Assembly (NCBI GenBank): GCA_904420565.1
Contig: CAJFVV010000045.1
Span: forward strand, 1-61,582
Direction of reading: 5' to 3'
Source of the DNA: Candidatus Pseudoscillospira faecavium
GTDB taxonomy: Bacteria; Bacillota; Clostridia; Oscillospirales; Oscillospiraceae
DNA: 61,582 nucleotides
Within the stretch, counting starts at the first letter, position 1; every line of letters begins with the position of its first letter. The notes beneath the pieces were generated by a model, which did no database searches, was not told the origin of the DNA, and was given only the letters and a program-made list of their open reading frames with translations. The translations under genes and the position numbers were made by a program. Shown here one piece after another: positions 35,057 through 44,181 of this stretch.

Positions 35057-37489
35057 ATGACGGAATTTCAGCAGGAATACTGTGCAGTAAGAAAGGCGAT
35101 CATCGAAAAGGACTATGCGCATTTGAATCCGATGCAGCGGAAAGCGGTGATGGCGACAGAGGGGCCGCTGCTGCTGCTGGCCGGCGCTGGAAGCGGAAAG
35201 ACCACTGTGTTGATTCACAGGGTGGCTAATTTGCTCAAATATGGACGCGGCAGCGATACAGACGAATTGCCGGCGTTTGCAGATGAGGAGTCCCTGGCAT
35301 TCTTGAAAGGGTACTTGGAGCATCCGGATCCGGAACAGGAGCCGCGGGTGCGCGGTTTGTGCGCTGTGGAACCGGCGGTGCCGTGGTCTATTATTGCCAT
35401 TACGTTTACCAACAAAGCGGCCGGGGAACTGAAGGAACGGCTGGAACGTATGCTCGGCCCTTCCGCTATGGATATTTGGGCTTCGACATTTCATTCGGCC
35501 TGTGTGCGGATTTTGCGGCGGGACATTGACCGGCTGGGGTTTGACAAGAGCTTCACCATTTATGATACGACCGACAGCCAGCGCGTGGTAAAGGACATTG
35601 TCAAAGAGTTTCAATATGATGAAAAGGCATTTCAGCCCCGGACTGTGCTCCACTATATCAGCGCGGCCAAGGACGCCATGGTTTTGCCGGATCAGTTCGC
35701 TCAGGAGTGGGTAACCTCCGGCGACTGGCGCATGGAGCGCATCGCCAGAATTTACAGGGAATATGTCAAGCGCTTGAAAGATGCCAATGCTCTGGATTTT
35801 GACGATATCATCCTGCATGCGGTGACGCTGCTGCAGGATTTCGAGGATGTGCGCGCATATTATCAAAAAAAATTCCGCTATGTGCTGATCGATGAATATC
35901 AGGACACCAACAATTTGCAGTATCTTTTGGCGTCGCTGCTGGCCGGCGGGCGGAAAAATATCTGTGTGGTGGGCGACGATGATCAGAGCATTTACCGTTT
36001 TCGCGGCGCAAATATTGAGAATATTCTCAGTTTTGAAAAGGAATATCCCAATGCGCGGGTGATCCGTCTGGAGCAGAATTACCGTTCCACCCAGAATATT
36101 CTGGATGCGGCCAACGCGGTGATCCGCAACAACGAGGGGCGGAAGGGGAAAACCCTTTGGACGGAAAACGGTGCCGGGGAAAAGGTGCAGATCCAGACGG
36201 TATTCAACGAATCTGCGGAAGCGGACTTTGTGGCAGGTTCTATTTTGAAAGCCTACAGCGCCGGGCGGGAATGGAAGGACAATGCGGTGCTTTATCGCAT
36301 GAATGCCCAGTCCAAACAGTTGGAATATGCGATGAAGCGCAATGCCATCCCCTATCATATCATCGGCGACACCGGCTTTTTTGACCGTGCCGAAGTCAAA
36401 GACATGCTGGCATATCTCTGTGTGGTGAATAACCCGACGGACGATTTGCGGCTGAAACGCATTATCAATGTGCCGGCCAGAGGCATCGGCGCGCGCAGCG
36501 TGGATTTGGTGCAGTCGATTGCTTACCGGGAAGGTGTCCCCATGTTTCAGGTACTTATGGCGGCGGAGCAATATCCGGAGCTTTCGCGCAGCGCAGCCAA
36601 GCTGCAGGCATTTGCTTCTTTGATTATCGAAATGCAGGGCAAGGCGGAAGCTATGGAGCCGGACACATTTTACGACGAAGTCTGCCTGGACAGCGGTTAT
36701 CTCACCATGCTGGAGGCTAAAAATGATGTGGAAAGCCGCAGCCGTCTGGAAAACGTCAAAGAGTTGAAATCCAGCATCATTGAATACATCGAAAACCATC
36801 CCGATGGAGTTACCCTTTCCGGATTTTTGGATGAGGTTGCTTTGTATACGGATTTGGATGACGAAGATACCCGGGACAACAGTGTGGTGCTGATGACAAT
36901 GCACAGCGCAAAGGGGCTGGAGTTCCCTGCGGTCTATGTGGTGGGATTGGAGGAAAATGTATTTCCCGGCAGCCGTGCCGTGGGCAACCCGGAAGAAATG
37001 GAGGAGGAGCGGCGGCTATGTTATGTGGCCATGACACGGGCAAAAGAGCATCTGACCATGACCCATGCCAAGCAGCGCATGCTGTTTGGCCACACCACGA
37101 CCAATTTGCCCTCGCGGTTTCTGGAGGAAATTCCAGAAGAAAACTGCGTTTGGAAGGGCAACCAGGCTGCGCAGCGGCAGCCGGCGGTGCAGTATGGCGC
37201 GTTCCCTGAATACGGAATGTCCCATGGTGCGCCTGATTTCGGCGAGAGCACAGCAAAAACCGCGCCCCGGGCCAAAGCCGTGGAGCGCGGTGCCAGCAAA
37301 GGATATTCAGGGAAAACAGCACTGGCGATCAATCAGGGCGATATGGTTCGCCACAAAGCGTTTGGCCGCGGCATGGTGCTGAGCGTTCAGCCCATGGGCG
37401 GTGACGCATTGCTGGAAATTGCGTTTGATGAGGTGGGCACCAAACGGCTGATGCTCAATTCTGCCGGTGCTTATATGACCAAGGAATGA
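35057..37489 (+). CDS. pcrA: ATP-dependent DNA helicase PcrA/UvrD
   Basis: An 810-residue superfamily 1A helicase. Walker A is LLAGAGSGKTTV (about 41-52), followed by AITFTNKAAGELKERL (motif Ia), LIDEYQDTNNLQ (motif II), GDDDQSIYRFRGA (III), TMHSAKGLEF (V) and AMTRAKEHL (VI). A C-terminal Tudor-like segment (GDMVRHKAFGRGMVLSV) is typical of Gram-positive PcrA. An acidic insert of about 45 residues lies between motifs I and Ia. ATG at 35057 follows GGGTGG; an upstream ATG at 35021 has no site. It unwinds DNA in repair and removes stalled RNA polymerase and RecA. Confidence 0.95.
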   Translation: MTEFQQEYCAVRKAIIEKDYAHLNPMQRKAVMATEGPLLLLAGAGSGKTTVLIHRVANLLKYGRGSDTDELPAFADEESLAFLKGYLEHPDPEQEPRVRGLCAVEPAVPWSIIAITFTNKAAGELKERLERMLGPSAMDIWASTFHSACVRILRRDIDRLGFDKSFTIYDTTDSQRVVKDIVKEFQYDEKAFQPRTVLHYISAAKDAMVLPDQFAQEWVTSGDWRMERIARIYREYVKRLKDANALDFDDIILHAVTLLQDFEDVRAYYQKKFRYVLIDEYQDTNNLQYLLASLLAGGRKNICVVGDDDQSIYRFRGANIENILSFEKEYPNARVIRLEQNYRSTQNILDAANAVIRNNEGRKGKTLWTENGAGEKVQIQTVFNESAEADFVAGSILKAYSAGREWKDNAVLYRMNAQSKQLEYAMKRNAIPYHIIGDTGFFDRAEVKDMLAYLCVVNNPTDDLRLKRIINVPARGIGARSVDLVQSIAYREGVPMFQVLMAAEQYPELSRSAAKLQAFASLIIEMQGKAEAMEPDTFYDEVCLDSGYLTMLEAKNDVESRSRLENVKELKSSIIEYIENHPDGVTLSGFLDEVALYTDLDDEDTRDNSVVLMTMHSAKGLEFPAVYVVGLEENVFPGSRAVGNPEEMEEERRLCYVAMTRAKEHLTMTHAKQRMLFGHTTTNLPSRFLEEIPEENCVWKGNQAAQRQPAVQYGAFPEYGMSHGAPDFGESTAKTAPRAKAVERGASKGYSGKTALAINQGDMVRHKAFGRGMVLSVQPMGGDALLEIAFDEVGTKRLMLNSAGAYMTKE

Positions 37490-37490
37490 T

Positions 37491-38123
37491 TCAAACAGCC
37501 AAAAGCTCGGAGAAATCAAAGATATACCGACCGCACAGGGCGCGCATTTCTGCTTCGGAGGAGGAGAAGAGCGGGTCGTATACGCCGATCACCTGCATGC
37601 CGGCGCTTTTGGCGCCGCGGCAGGCCAAAGGAGAATCGTCGTACACGAGGCATGTGCTGCAGGAAACGCCCAAAGTTTCTGCCACGGCTTGAAACAAAGC
37701 AGGATTTTGCTTTTCTATGCCAAATTCCTGGGCAAACAAAAGTCGTTCAAAGTAGTGGCTGAGGCCATTTTTTTCCAACGTAGCACAGCATAGCTCCGGC
37801 GCGCTGGAGGTGACAACGGCCATGCGTGCACCCTGCTGACGGCATTGCTCAAGATATGCGTGAACGTGCGGCTTTGCCTGGATGTGATGAGTGTATTCAT
37901 AGAGCGCCTGGGCAGACCATTCCTGCATGATTTCCTCTGCGCTCTCTGAAAGGCCGTAATATTCCTTGGTAAACTGTGCCGCAGTGGGTGCAGTGGTATG
38001 CGCGACAAAATCATGATATTCCTGGGTGTGGGGCAGGCCGCGCTTGGCAGTGAAGTCCAGGTCAATTTGCAGCCAAACGCCGGAGGAATCGACGAGCGTG
38101 CCGTCTAAATCAAATAAAAGCAT
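37491..38123 (-). CDS. HAD-superfamily hydrolase (phosphoglycolate phosphatase-like)
   Basis: A 210-residue haloacid dehalogenase-family phosphatase. Motif I is LLFDLDGTLVDSS, motif II is VVTSSAPE, and motif III/IV is CLVYDDSPLACRGAKSAGMQ. The helical cap between motifs I and II marks subfamily IA, which includes phosphoglycolate and beta-phosphoglucomutase-type enzymes. Substrate unknown. ATG at 38123 has GAGGT 6 nt upstream. The stop codon is one base from the pcrA stop on the other strand. Confidence 0.85.
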   Translation of the reverse strand: MLLFDLDGTLVDSSGVWLQIDLDFTAKRGLPHTQEYHDFVAHTTAPTAAQFTKEYYGLSESAEEIMQEWSAQALYEYTHHIQAKPHVHAYLEQCRQQGARMAVVTSSAPELCCATLEKNGLSHYFERLLFAQEFGIEKQNPALFQAVAETLGVSCSTCLVYDDSPLACRGAKSAGMQVIGVYDPLFSSSEAEMRALCGRYIFDFSELLAV

Positions 38124-38191
38124 GGAAAAACCTCGCATTCATTTTGGCATGAATTGTTCATCGTTGTGTTTTCAAAAATTTTTCCTTGGGA

Positions 38192-38225
38192 AGCGGTGCG
38201 CAGAAAAGCTGCGCACCGCTTTTTT
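38192..38225. terminator. Hairpin between EamA and HAD genes
   Basis: AGCGGTGCGCAG pairs with CTGCGCACCGCT. A T run follows only on the plus strand, while on the minus strand, where both flanking genes lie, it is preceded by an A run but not followed by Ts, so minus-strand termination may be partial. Confidence 0.55.
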
Positions 38226-39186
38226 AAGATTCGGAAGAGGGAATTGCCTCGCTTGCGTTATCTGTCTGCGGCGCTTTGCGATCCGGAAGCTGGGCCAGCA
38301 CAATGGCTGCAAACATCAGCAGGCAGCCTGCCAGTTCCCGCACAGACAGGCCTTGTCCCAGAAGTACCCAGCCGGCCAGTGCGCTGAACACGCTTTCCAG
38401 CGACATGGTGAGGCTGGCAATGGTGGGGTTTAAGCCTTTTTGCGCCACAACCTGCAGGGTGTAACCGACGCCGGAACCCAGAATACCGGCATACAGAATC
38501 GGCAGCGCCGCGCTCTGCAGTGTTGCCAGCGTCGGCTGTTCAAACAGGAACATGCAGATAGTGGAGATGATCGCAGTGACAAAAAACTGCGCGCAGCTGA
38601 GACGGATGCCGTCCAGATGGGGCGAAAAATGGCCGATTACAAGGATGTGGCCTGCAAACAGAAAAGCGCAAAGCAGCACCATGGCGTCGCCGTATTCCAA
38701 AGTCAGGCTGCCTGTCATGCACAGAAGATACAATCCGACGACACCCATAACAACGCACAGCCAGATTTTTTTTCCGATTTTCCGTCCCATGAACAACGTG
38801 AGAATGGGAACGATGACTACATACAGTGTGGTGATGAACCCTGCTTTTGCAGTGGTCGTGGAAGCAAGGCCGATCTGCTGGGTTAAAGAGGCAAGGAACA
38901 AAAACAATCCGCAGCAAAAACCGCCGATGAGCAAGGTGCGGCGATTTTTTTTCTGTGTTTCAGGCTGTGATTCTGCAGAGTAACCGAGCTGTTTCCGCTT
39001 TTGGGCATCCATGATTGCGATTACCGGAAGAAGGACAATTCCGCCCAGCCAGCTGCGCGTGGCCAGAAAAGTAAACGGCCCCACATGGTCGGCACCGACG
39101 CTCTGGGCAACAAAAGAGCAGCCCCAAATCAGCGCGGTCAGCACCAACAGCAGCGTATTCCGTAATTGTTTGACGTTCATTGCCAT
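38224..39186 (-). CDS. EamA/DMT-family transporter
   Basis: A 320-residue membrane protein with ten predicted helices in two EamA repeats; the first starts LLLVLTALIWGCSFVAQ and the second contains ALPILYAGILGSGVGYTLQVVAQ. DMT exporters carry amino acids, nucleobases or other metabolites; substrate not determined. A charged Lys/Arg loop (DAQKRKQLG and KKNRRT) interrupts the first half. ATG at 39186 follows GGAG at 8 nt. Confidence 0.87.
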   Translation of the reverse strand: MAMNVKQLRNTLLLVLTALIWGCSFVAQSVGADHVGPFTFLATRSWLGGIVLLPVIAIMDAQKRKQLGYSAESQPETQKKNRRTLLIGGFCCGLFLFLASLTQQIGLASTTTAKAGFITTLYVVIVPILTLFMGRKIGKKIWLCVVMGVVGLYLLCMTGSLTLEYGDAMVLLCAFLFAGHILVIGHFSPHLDGIRLSCAQFFVTAIISTICMFLFEQPTLATLQSAALPILYAGILGSGVGYTLQVVAQKGLNPTIASLTMSLESVFSALAGWVLLGQGLSVRELAGCLLMFAAIVLAQLPDRKAPQTDNASEAIPSSES

Positions 39187-39312
39187 ACCGAAGACTCCAT
39201 TCTTGCTAAATTTGCAAAACATATTATACAAAAAGTCGCAAGGGAGCACAATATGAGGAAATACCGACCCTTTCAGGAGAAAAATCTACCCAATTTGGTA
39301 AAAATGCTGAAA

Positions 39313-39341
39313 GCGCCGGCCGATAAACGATTGGCCGGCGC
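39313..39341 (-). terminator. Terminator of GH18-SLH gene
   Basis: GCGCCGGCC pairs with GGCCGGCGC; the minus strand continues with TTTCAGCATTTTT. Confidence 0.6.
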
Positions 39342-39388
39342 TCCATGAAAGGATCTGGTCAAACCATGTGGGGGCGTTGTTTTGCATT

Positions 39389-41098
39389 TTATTGCAGCAG
39401 CCGCATCAAAATTTCAGCACATTCTGCCCGGGATGCTGTTTCGCCGGGGGAAAGGCGGTTTGCCGTGCGGCCGTTCAGCAGGCCTTCAGCCACGGCCCAT
39501 GCCATAGCTTCCCGGGCGTAAAGGCTGATTTGCGCTCTGTCACTGTATTGATTCAGAGTATCCTGATTGCTTGTATGATAGCCTTTCCACCGGGCATAGC
39601 GGTGCAGGACGGTGGCCAATTGTTCGCGGGTGATGGGATCTTCCGGGCCGAAGCGCCCGTTGTCATACCCGGTCATAATTGCTTCGCCGGCGGCCCATGT
39701 GACAGCGTCGTGATAATAACTGCTCCGGGATACATCGGGAAACGGCGCTTTTCCTGCAGCCGGGCTATTTTCAGCGCGGTATAGGATCGCAGCAAGCATG
39801 CCGCGGTCTACGGGCCTGTTTGGAGAAAAAATGCGCGCTGAAGTTCCGTTCATGAACTGCTGCTCATAAACAAATTGTACGGCGTCGTAATACCAGGCGC
39901 TTTTTTTCACATCGATAAATGGATCGCCCTGAAAAGTACTGCAGGCACTTTCGATTAAAACGGCATTTTTATCTTGGGAAAGTTCCCAAAATCCGATACC
40001 GGCAAGGCCAAGGCTTTGCGCCAGTTCCGCCTTTGCAGCAATGGATTGGGCGTCTTCGTACGAAATAAAAGTACGGTTGCCGTAAAGGTAGGGCACCAGA
40101 GCATCTTTGTGATAGCGTTTTTGATAGGCTGTGTTGTTGAGATACGTCTGTTCCAGTGTGGAATAGGAGATGGAAGCGGCAGAGGAAAAGGTGCTGTATA
40201 AGCCCTGATTTTGGCTTTTTACGCCTTGGTAACGGTATCCGTAGAGGGGTATGCCAAGAACCAGTTTGTCCGCAGGGACGCCGCGGTTCAGATAAGCTTT
40301 GATGCTGTCGGATACGCTGGCTTTGTATTGGGGAGAACTCTCTTTGGGCTGATAGAGGGGTGCGTTGAGATCTGCATAAGTATCCCAGGGGCCATGCAGG
40401 TCATATGCCATTAAAAAAATGTGATCCACAATGCCGGCTACGGCCTTTGGCTCGATTTGGTTGAGGTAACTGTTGCCGGCGCCGCCCGCAATGGTCAGAT
40501 AATATGTTTTTCCGTCTTTTTTGCCCTGTCGATCCAGAGCCGAGCGGATTTCCTGCAGCAGAAGCGTAAAATTCTGTTTATCCTGCGGCCGGTGGATTGT
40601 TCCTTCCGTTCCGCCGGATACCGGGTACTCCCAATCGAGATCAATGCCATCCAACTGATGCGTTACGATAAAATCGACGCAGTTTTGTGCAAAAGCCCTG
40701 CGCCGTGCAGCGGTGGAGGCAATATCAGAAAAATAGACAGAATAGTCCCAGCCGCCAACAGCAATCAGGAGCTTTAAATGCGGGTGTTTTTTGCGCAATG
40801 TGCGCAGTGCAGAGAGATTTTTTTGATCCTGTGACTGATAGGGAAGAAAAATGGTGTTTTTGTCCGGGTCGATATCGGCAAAGGCATAATTGATTTGGGT
40901 CAGCAGATGGGCAGGAATTTTATCAGGGGTGAACCCTTGATAAGAAGCCCAGCCGGCATAATATCCGACAACGGCAGTGTCTCCCCGGGGGGGATATGTA
41001 GTCTCGTTTCTGTTTTCTGCGGAAACAGGTGTGCCAAGCAGCAAAATGGCTGACAGAATCAACAACGTGCAGAGAATGCGTATGATTATTCGATTCAC
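39389..41098 (-). CDS. Secreted GH18 glycoside hydrolase with three SLH domains
   Basis: A 569-residue exported enzyme. A signal peptide (about 1-27) is followed by a GH18 catalytic domain (about 40-375) with the catalytic DGIDLDWEYP (E157) and the second-strand motif LLIAVGGWDYS. Three S-layer homology domains follow at about 392-445, 452-505 and 515-568, which anchor proteins to pyruvylated cell wall polymers. GH18 members include chitinases, endo-beta-N-acetylglucosaminidases and spore-cortex or coat hydrolases, so the target could be peptidoglycan or host/dietary N-glycans. Single-gene unit. Confidence 0.93.
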   Translation of the reverse strand: MNRIIIRILCTLLILSAILLLGTPVSAENRNETTYPPRGDTAVVGYYAGWASYQGFTPDKIPAHLLTQINYAFADIDPDKNTIFLPYQSQDQKNLSALRTLRKKHPHLKLLIAVGGWDYSVYFSDIASTAARRRAFAQNCVDFIVTHQLDGIDLDWEYPVSGGTEGTIHRPQDKQNFTLLLQEIRSALDRQGKKDGKTYYLTIAGGAGNSYLNQIEPKAVAGIVDHIFLMAYDLHGPWDTYADLNAPLYQPKESSPQYKASVSDSIKAYLNRGVPADKLVLGIPLYGYRYQGVKSQNQGLYSTFSSAASISYSTLEQTYLNNTAYQKRYHKDALVPYLYGNRTFISYEDAQSIAAKAELAQSLGLAGIGFWELSQDKNAVLIESACSTFQGDPFIDVKKSAWYYDAVQFVYEQQFMNGTSARIFSPNRPVDRGMLAAILYRAENSPAAGKAPFPDVSRSSYYHDAVTWAAGEAIMTGYDNGRFGPEDPITREQLATVLHRYARWKGYHTSNQDTLNQYSDRAQISLYAREAMAWAVAEGLLNGRTANRLSPGETASRAECAEILMRLLQ

Positions 41099-41231
41099 AC
41101 AATAAACTCCTTTTCTGTGAATTTACGATCTGATCTTTATTGTAATGGGAGCACAGCTTGTGTGGCAAGGAACTAATTTTGGAAAAACAGAAGGGGGCGG
41201 GGTGTTGTTCTGGCCTAAAAATAGCAGGCCT

Positions 41232-41259
41232 TGTCCAGAAAAGGGATCTTTTCTGGACA
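41232..41259. repeat. Perfect 12-bp inverted repeat
   Basis: TGTCCAGAAAAG and CTTTTCTGGACA flank a four-base GGAT loop, in the region between the divergent GH18-SLH and tagA genes. With no T run after it, an operator is as likely as a terminator. Confidence 0.6.
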
Positions 41260-41340
41260 GAATAATCATTCTGTGTTAAAATGCAAAAAATGATAAAATA
41301 GACGAAATATGTTTATTTTGTAAATCAGATGGGAGTTTTG

Positions 41341-42072
41341 ATGGATACAATGCGGATTGATGTGCTGGGCGTTGGTTTTGACAATTACACTATGGAAGAA
41401 GCTGTGGCAGAGGGCATGCGGCTGATAGAAGAGCCAGGCGCTCATTATGTCGTCACACCGAATCCGGAAATTGTAGAGGTGTGCCGTGAAAATGCGGATG
41501 CAAACCGTGCGGTTAACGGAGCAGATCTGGTGATTCCCGACGGCATCGGCGTAATTTATGGCGCCAAGATTTTGGGCACGCCGCTCAAACAAAAAATTCC
41601 CGGCATTGAATTTGCAGAGCGATTGATGGAGCAAATGGCTGCTGCAAAAAAGAGCCTGTATTTGCTGGGGGCGAAGCCTGGCATTGCAGAGCAGGCGGCA
41701 GTTTGTTTGTCGAAACGTTATCCAGGACTGGTCATTGCCGGAACCCACGACGGTTATTTTCAAGAGGATGAATCCGTGGTGAAAGAGATCCATGATAGCG
41801 GAGCGGATGTGGTGTTTGTCTGTCTCGGTGCGCCCAAGCAGGAACTTTGGATGGAGAAAAACGGCGGGGCTACAGGTGCACATCTGCTCCTGGGCCTGGG
41901 CGGTTCACTGGATGTATTTGCCGGCGTTGTGCAGCGTGCGCCGAAGATTTTTCAGAAAACGGGAATGGAGTGGTTTTATAGGCTGCTGAAACAGCCCAGC
42001 CGGGTGGGCCGCATGATGCGCCTGCCGCTCTTTTTGCTCCATGCGATGCACAGTAAGGGAGGGCGGCGCTGA
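41341..42072 (+). CDS. tagA: WecB/TagA/CpsF glycosyltransferase (ManNAc transferase type)
   Basis: A 243-residue GT26 enzyme adding ManNAc to GlcNAc-PP-undecaprenol, the second step of wall teichoic acid linkage synthesis. Family motifs include TPNPEIVEVCREN, GADLVIPDGIGVIYGAK, VFVCLGAPKQELWM and the C-terminal GMEWFYRLLKQPSRVGRM. ATG at 41341 follows GGGAG at 5 nt. Substrate supply fits mnaA and tagO at 4.6-7.0 kb. The stop overlaps the tmk start by one base. Confidence 0.92.
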   Translation: MDTMRIDVLGVGFDNYTMEEAVAEGMRLIEEPGAHYVVTPNPEIVEVCRENADANRAVNGADLVIPDGIGVIYGAKILGTPLKQKIPGIEFAERLMEQMAAAKKSLYLLGAKPGIAEQAAVCLSKRYPGLVIAGTHDGYFQEDESVVKEIHDSGADVVFVCLGAPKQELWMEKNGGATGAHLLLGLGGSLDVFAGVVQRAPKIFQKTGMEWFYRLLKQPSRVGRMMRLPLFLLHAMHSKGGRR

Positions 42073-42734
42073 TGGGACGGCTGATTGTATTTGAAGGGAC
42101 CGACGGTTCCGGAAAAGCGACGCAGGCAAAACTGCTGGGTGCACGCTTGGAGCGGGAGGCAATCCCTTTTCGTAAACTGGATTTTCCGCGTTATGGAGAG
42201 CCTTCCTGTGCATTGGTGGAGCTTTATCTGCAGGGAGCATTCGGCAGACGGCCGGGTGATGTCAATGCCTATGCTGCTTCCGCGTTTTATGCGGTAGATC
42301 GGTATGCATCTTATAAGCAGGATTGGGGCACCTACTATGAGGAAGGCGGTTTGCTCCTTGCAGACCGATATACCACTTCCAATGCTGTGCATCAGGCGGC
42401 CAAAATGCCGGCTGAGGAGCGCGGCGCTTTTTTGGACTGGCTGTTTGATTTTGAATATGCACATATGGGTCTGCCGGCGCCGGATCTTGTATTTTATTTG
42501 GATCTTCCGGTGAAGCTCTCCGGGCAAATGCTGCGCAGGCGTGAAAAGGAAACGGGGGCATCTGCCGATATTCATGAGGCGGACAGTGCGTATTTGGCAG
42601 CCTCACGTGAAGCAGGCCGGCAGGTGGCTGAGCGGTGCGGCTGGCAAGTGATTGCATGCGCTGTTGGGGAAGCGGTGCGTCCGCCGGAGGAAATTCATGA
42701 AGAAATTTATCAGAAAGTACGGCAATTGTTGTAG
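42072..42734 (+). CDS. tmk: Thymidylate kinase-like (dTMP kinase)
   Basis: A 220-residue NMP kinase of the dTMP kinase family. The P-loop reads EGTDGSGKATQ, with alanine where most P-loops have Ser or Thr after the lysine. I recall the same substitution in some clostridial relatives. DRYTTSNAVHQ is the substrate-binding DRx motif, and the lid region contains RRREKETGASADIHE. It converts dTMP to dTDP. The ATG overlaps the tagA stop codon. Confidence 0.87.
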   Translation: MGRLIVFEGTDGSGKATQAKLLGARLEREAIPFRKLDFPRYGEPSCALVELYLQGAFGRRPGDVNAYAASAFYAVDRYASYKQDWGTYYEEGGLLLADRYTTSNAVHQAAKMPAEERGAFLDWLFDFEYAHMGLPAPDLVFYLDLPVKLSGQMLRRREKETGASADIHEADSAYLAASREAGRQVAERCGWQVIACAVGEAVRPPEEIHEEIYQKVRQLL

Positions 42735-42790
42735 GCGGCAAAAAAGGGCGCAGCGCGCCCTCTGATGCCGCCGGTATGCAGGCTTGAATT

Positions 42791-42919
42791 TCAGCAGCAG
42801 CCGCAGTTGTCATTGGTACAGCTGCAATGGCTGCCGCAGCTGTTGTTGCTGCCACAGCAGCAGCAAATCAGGACGATGATGATGATAAGCCAGAGACAGG
42901 AATTGTTTTCAAAGCACAT
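42791..42919 (-). CDS. Cysteine-rich 42-residue membrane peptide
   Basis: A small gene with 12 cysteines in 42 residues. The start MCFENNSCLW is followed by a transmembrane run (about 9-18), then CCCCG (19-23) and spaced cysteines in SCGSHCSC and NCGCC. GAGGTG lies about 9 nt before the ATG. It is antisense-oriented between tmk and mltG, inside what would otherwise be a 295-bp gap. The design suggests a membrane-anchored, metal-binding or disulfide-rich peptide. Similar short unnamed proteins occur in Clostridia; no function known. Confidence 0.6.
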   Translation of the reverse strand: MCFENNSCLWLIIIIVLICCCCGSNNSCGSHCSCTNDNCGCC

Positions 42920-43029
42920 GGAACGTTCACCTCACTTTGCTGTTTCTGAACCATTCTATGCACAGAGCAGGCAGAGGGAACCTTGACCAGTAAAATTTTG
43001 TTTTTTTCTTGAAAGAATCATGAAAGGTG

Positions 43030-44181
43030 ATGAAGCACTTGGCACGAGAAGATAGACCTGCGGAATATTCGGATGACAGCACCATGCGCTGGGATGCCGA
43101 ACAGGTGCGGCGCAGTGCACCGCCTCCGCGTCAGAGAAAACATCCGGTAAAAAAGAAGAGACACAATAACAAGGTGCGCTATTTTTTAAGCATTATTTTG
43201 ATTTCGGCGATCCTTGCAGGAATTGGCTGGCTGCTGTGCAACGATTTGCTGGCGCTGAACAAGCGGGAACATACAGCGCAGATTGTGGTAACCGATGGAG
43301 AGAAATTAGGTTCTGTAGCTACGTCCCTGAAGCAGGAAGGACTTATTCAGTTTAAGTTTTTCTTTTTGCTCTATGGCATGATGTCTGATACAGAGGTGGT
43401 GGCCGGTACCTATGAACTGAATACCGATATGGATTATCATGCACTTTTGACAGCGATGAGTGCCCGCAGCGGCGCACGGCAGACTGTGGATATTACCATT
43501 CCGGAAGGCTATTCCATGGATCAGATTTTCACCTTGCTGGAAGAGAACAATGTCAATACCGTAGAAGATCTTACAGAAACAGCGGCGAACGGTGATTTTG
43601 ATTATGATTTCCTGGAGGGTAAGGAGAAAGGCGATGCCAGCCGTTTGGAAGGGTATCTGTTCCCGGACACCTATCAGTTCTACTGCGGCGGCGACCCAGA
43701 GGATGTTATTGACAAAATGCTGCAGAATTTTGACAACAAAATGACCGATGAGCTGATGGCTGCAGTGGAGAGTTCCCCGTATTCTCTGGACGAAATCATT
43801 ATCATTGCATCGCTGATTGAGAAAGAAACCGATGGAAGTGACCGAAGTGTGATATCTTCTGTCATTCGCAATCGTCTGAACAATTCCGGCGAAACGGCAG
43901 GTTATCTTCAGATTGATGCTTCGCTGCTGTATGCGTTGGGAGAACACAAAGAAACCTTGACCCAGGAAGATATGCAGATTGACAGCCCTTATAACCTTTA
44001 TAAGTATAAGGGATTGCCGCCAACACCGATTGCAAATCCGGGCATGTCTTCCATCCGTGCGGCATTGTATCCTGATGATACAAATTATTATTTCTATGCG
44101 CTGGGTGACGATGGCGTTCATCATTTCTTCCGCACCTATCAGGAGCATCTCGATTTCCTGGCGTCTTTGAATGAAGAATGA
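43030..44181 (+). CDS. mltG: Endolytic peptidoglycan transglycosylase MltG
   Basis: A 383-residue membrane-anchored lytic transglycosylase that cuts nascent glycan strands and sets their length. A basic cytoplasmic tail of about 50 residues precedes one transmembrane helix (about 54-74), then a LysM-like subdomain and the YceG catalytic domain with EGYLFPDTYQF and IIIASLIEKETDGSD, containing the catalytic glutamate. The C-terminal part has LPPTPIANPG. Adjacent GTG 43027 and ATG 43030 are both possible; the AAAGG site is unusually close. The stop overlaps the U32 gene (ATGA). Confidence 0.9.
   Translation: MKHLAREDRPAEYSDDSTMRWDAEQVRRSAPPPRQRKHPVKKKRHNNKVRYFLSIILISAILAGIGWLLCNDLLALNKREHTAQIVVTDGEKLGSVATSLKQEGLIQFKFFFLLYGMMSDTEVVAGTYELNTDMDYHALLTAMSARSGARQTVDITIPEGYSMDQIFTLLEENNVNTVEDLTETAANGDFDYDFLEGKEKGDASRLEGYLFPDTYQFYCGGDPEDVIDKMLQNFDNKMTDELMAAVESSPYSLDEIIIIASLIEKETDGSDRSVISSVIRNRLNNSGETAGYLQIDASLLYALGEHKETLTQEDMQIDSPYNLYKYKGLPPTPIANPGMSSIRAALYPDDTNYYFYALGDDGVHHFFRTYQEHLDFLASLNEE

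Noticed and set aside
42736-42775. Terminator of tmk
   Set aside because: GGGCGC pairs with GCGCCC inside a GGCGGCA/TGCCGCC outer stem, but no T run follows, so I did not list it as a terminator.
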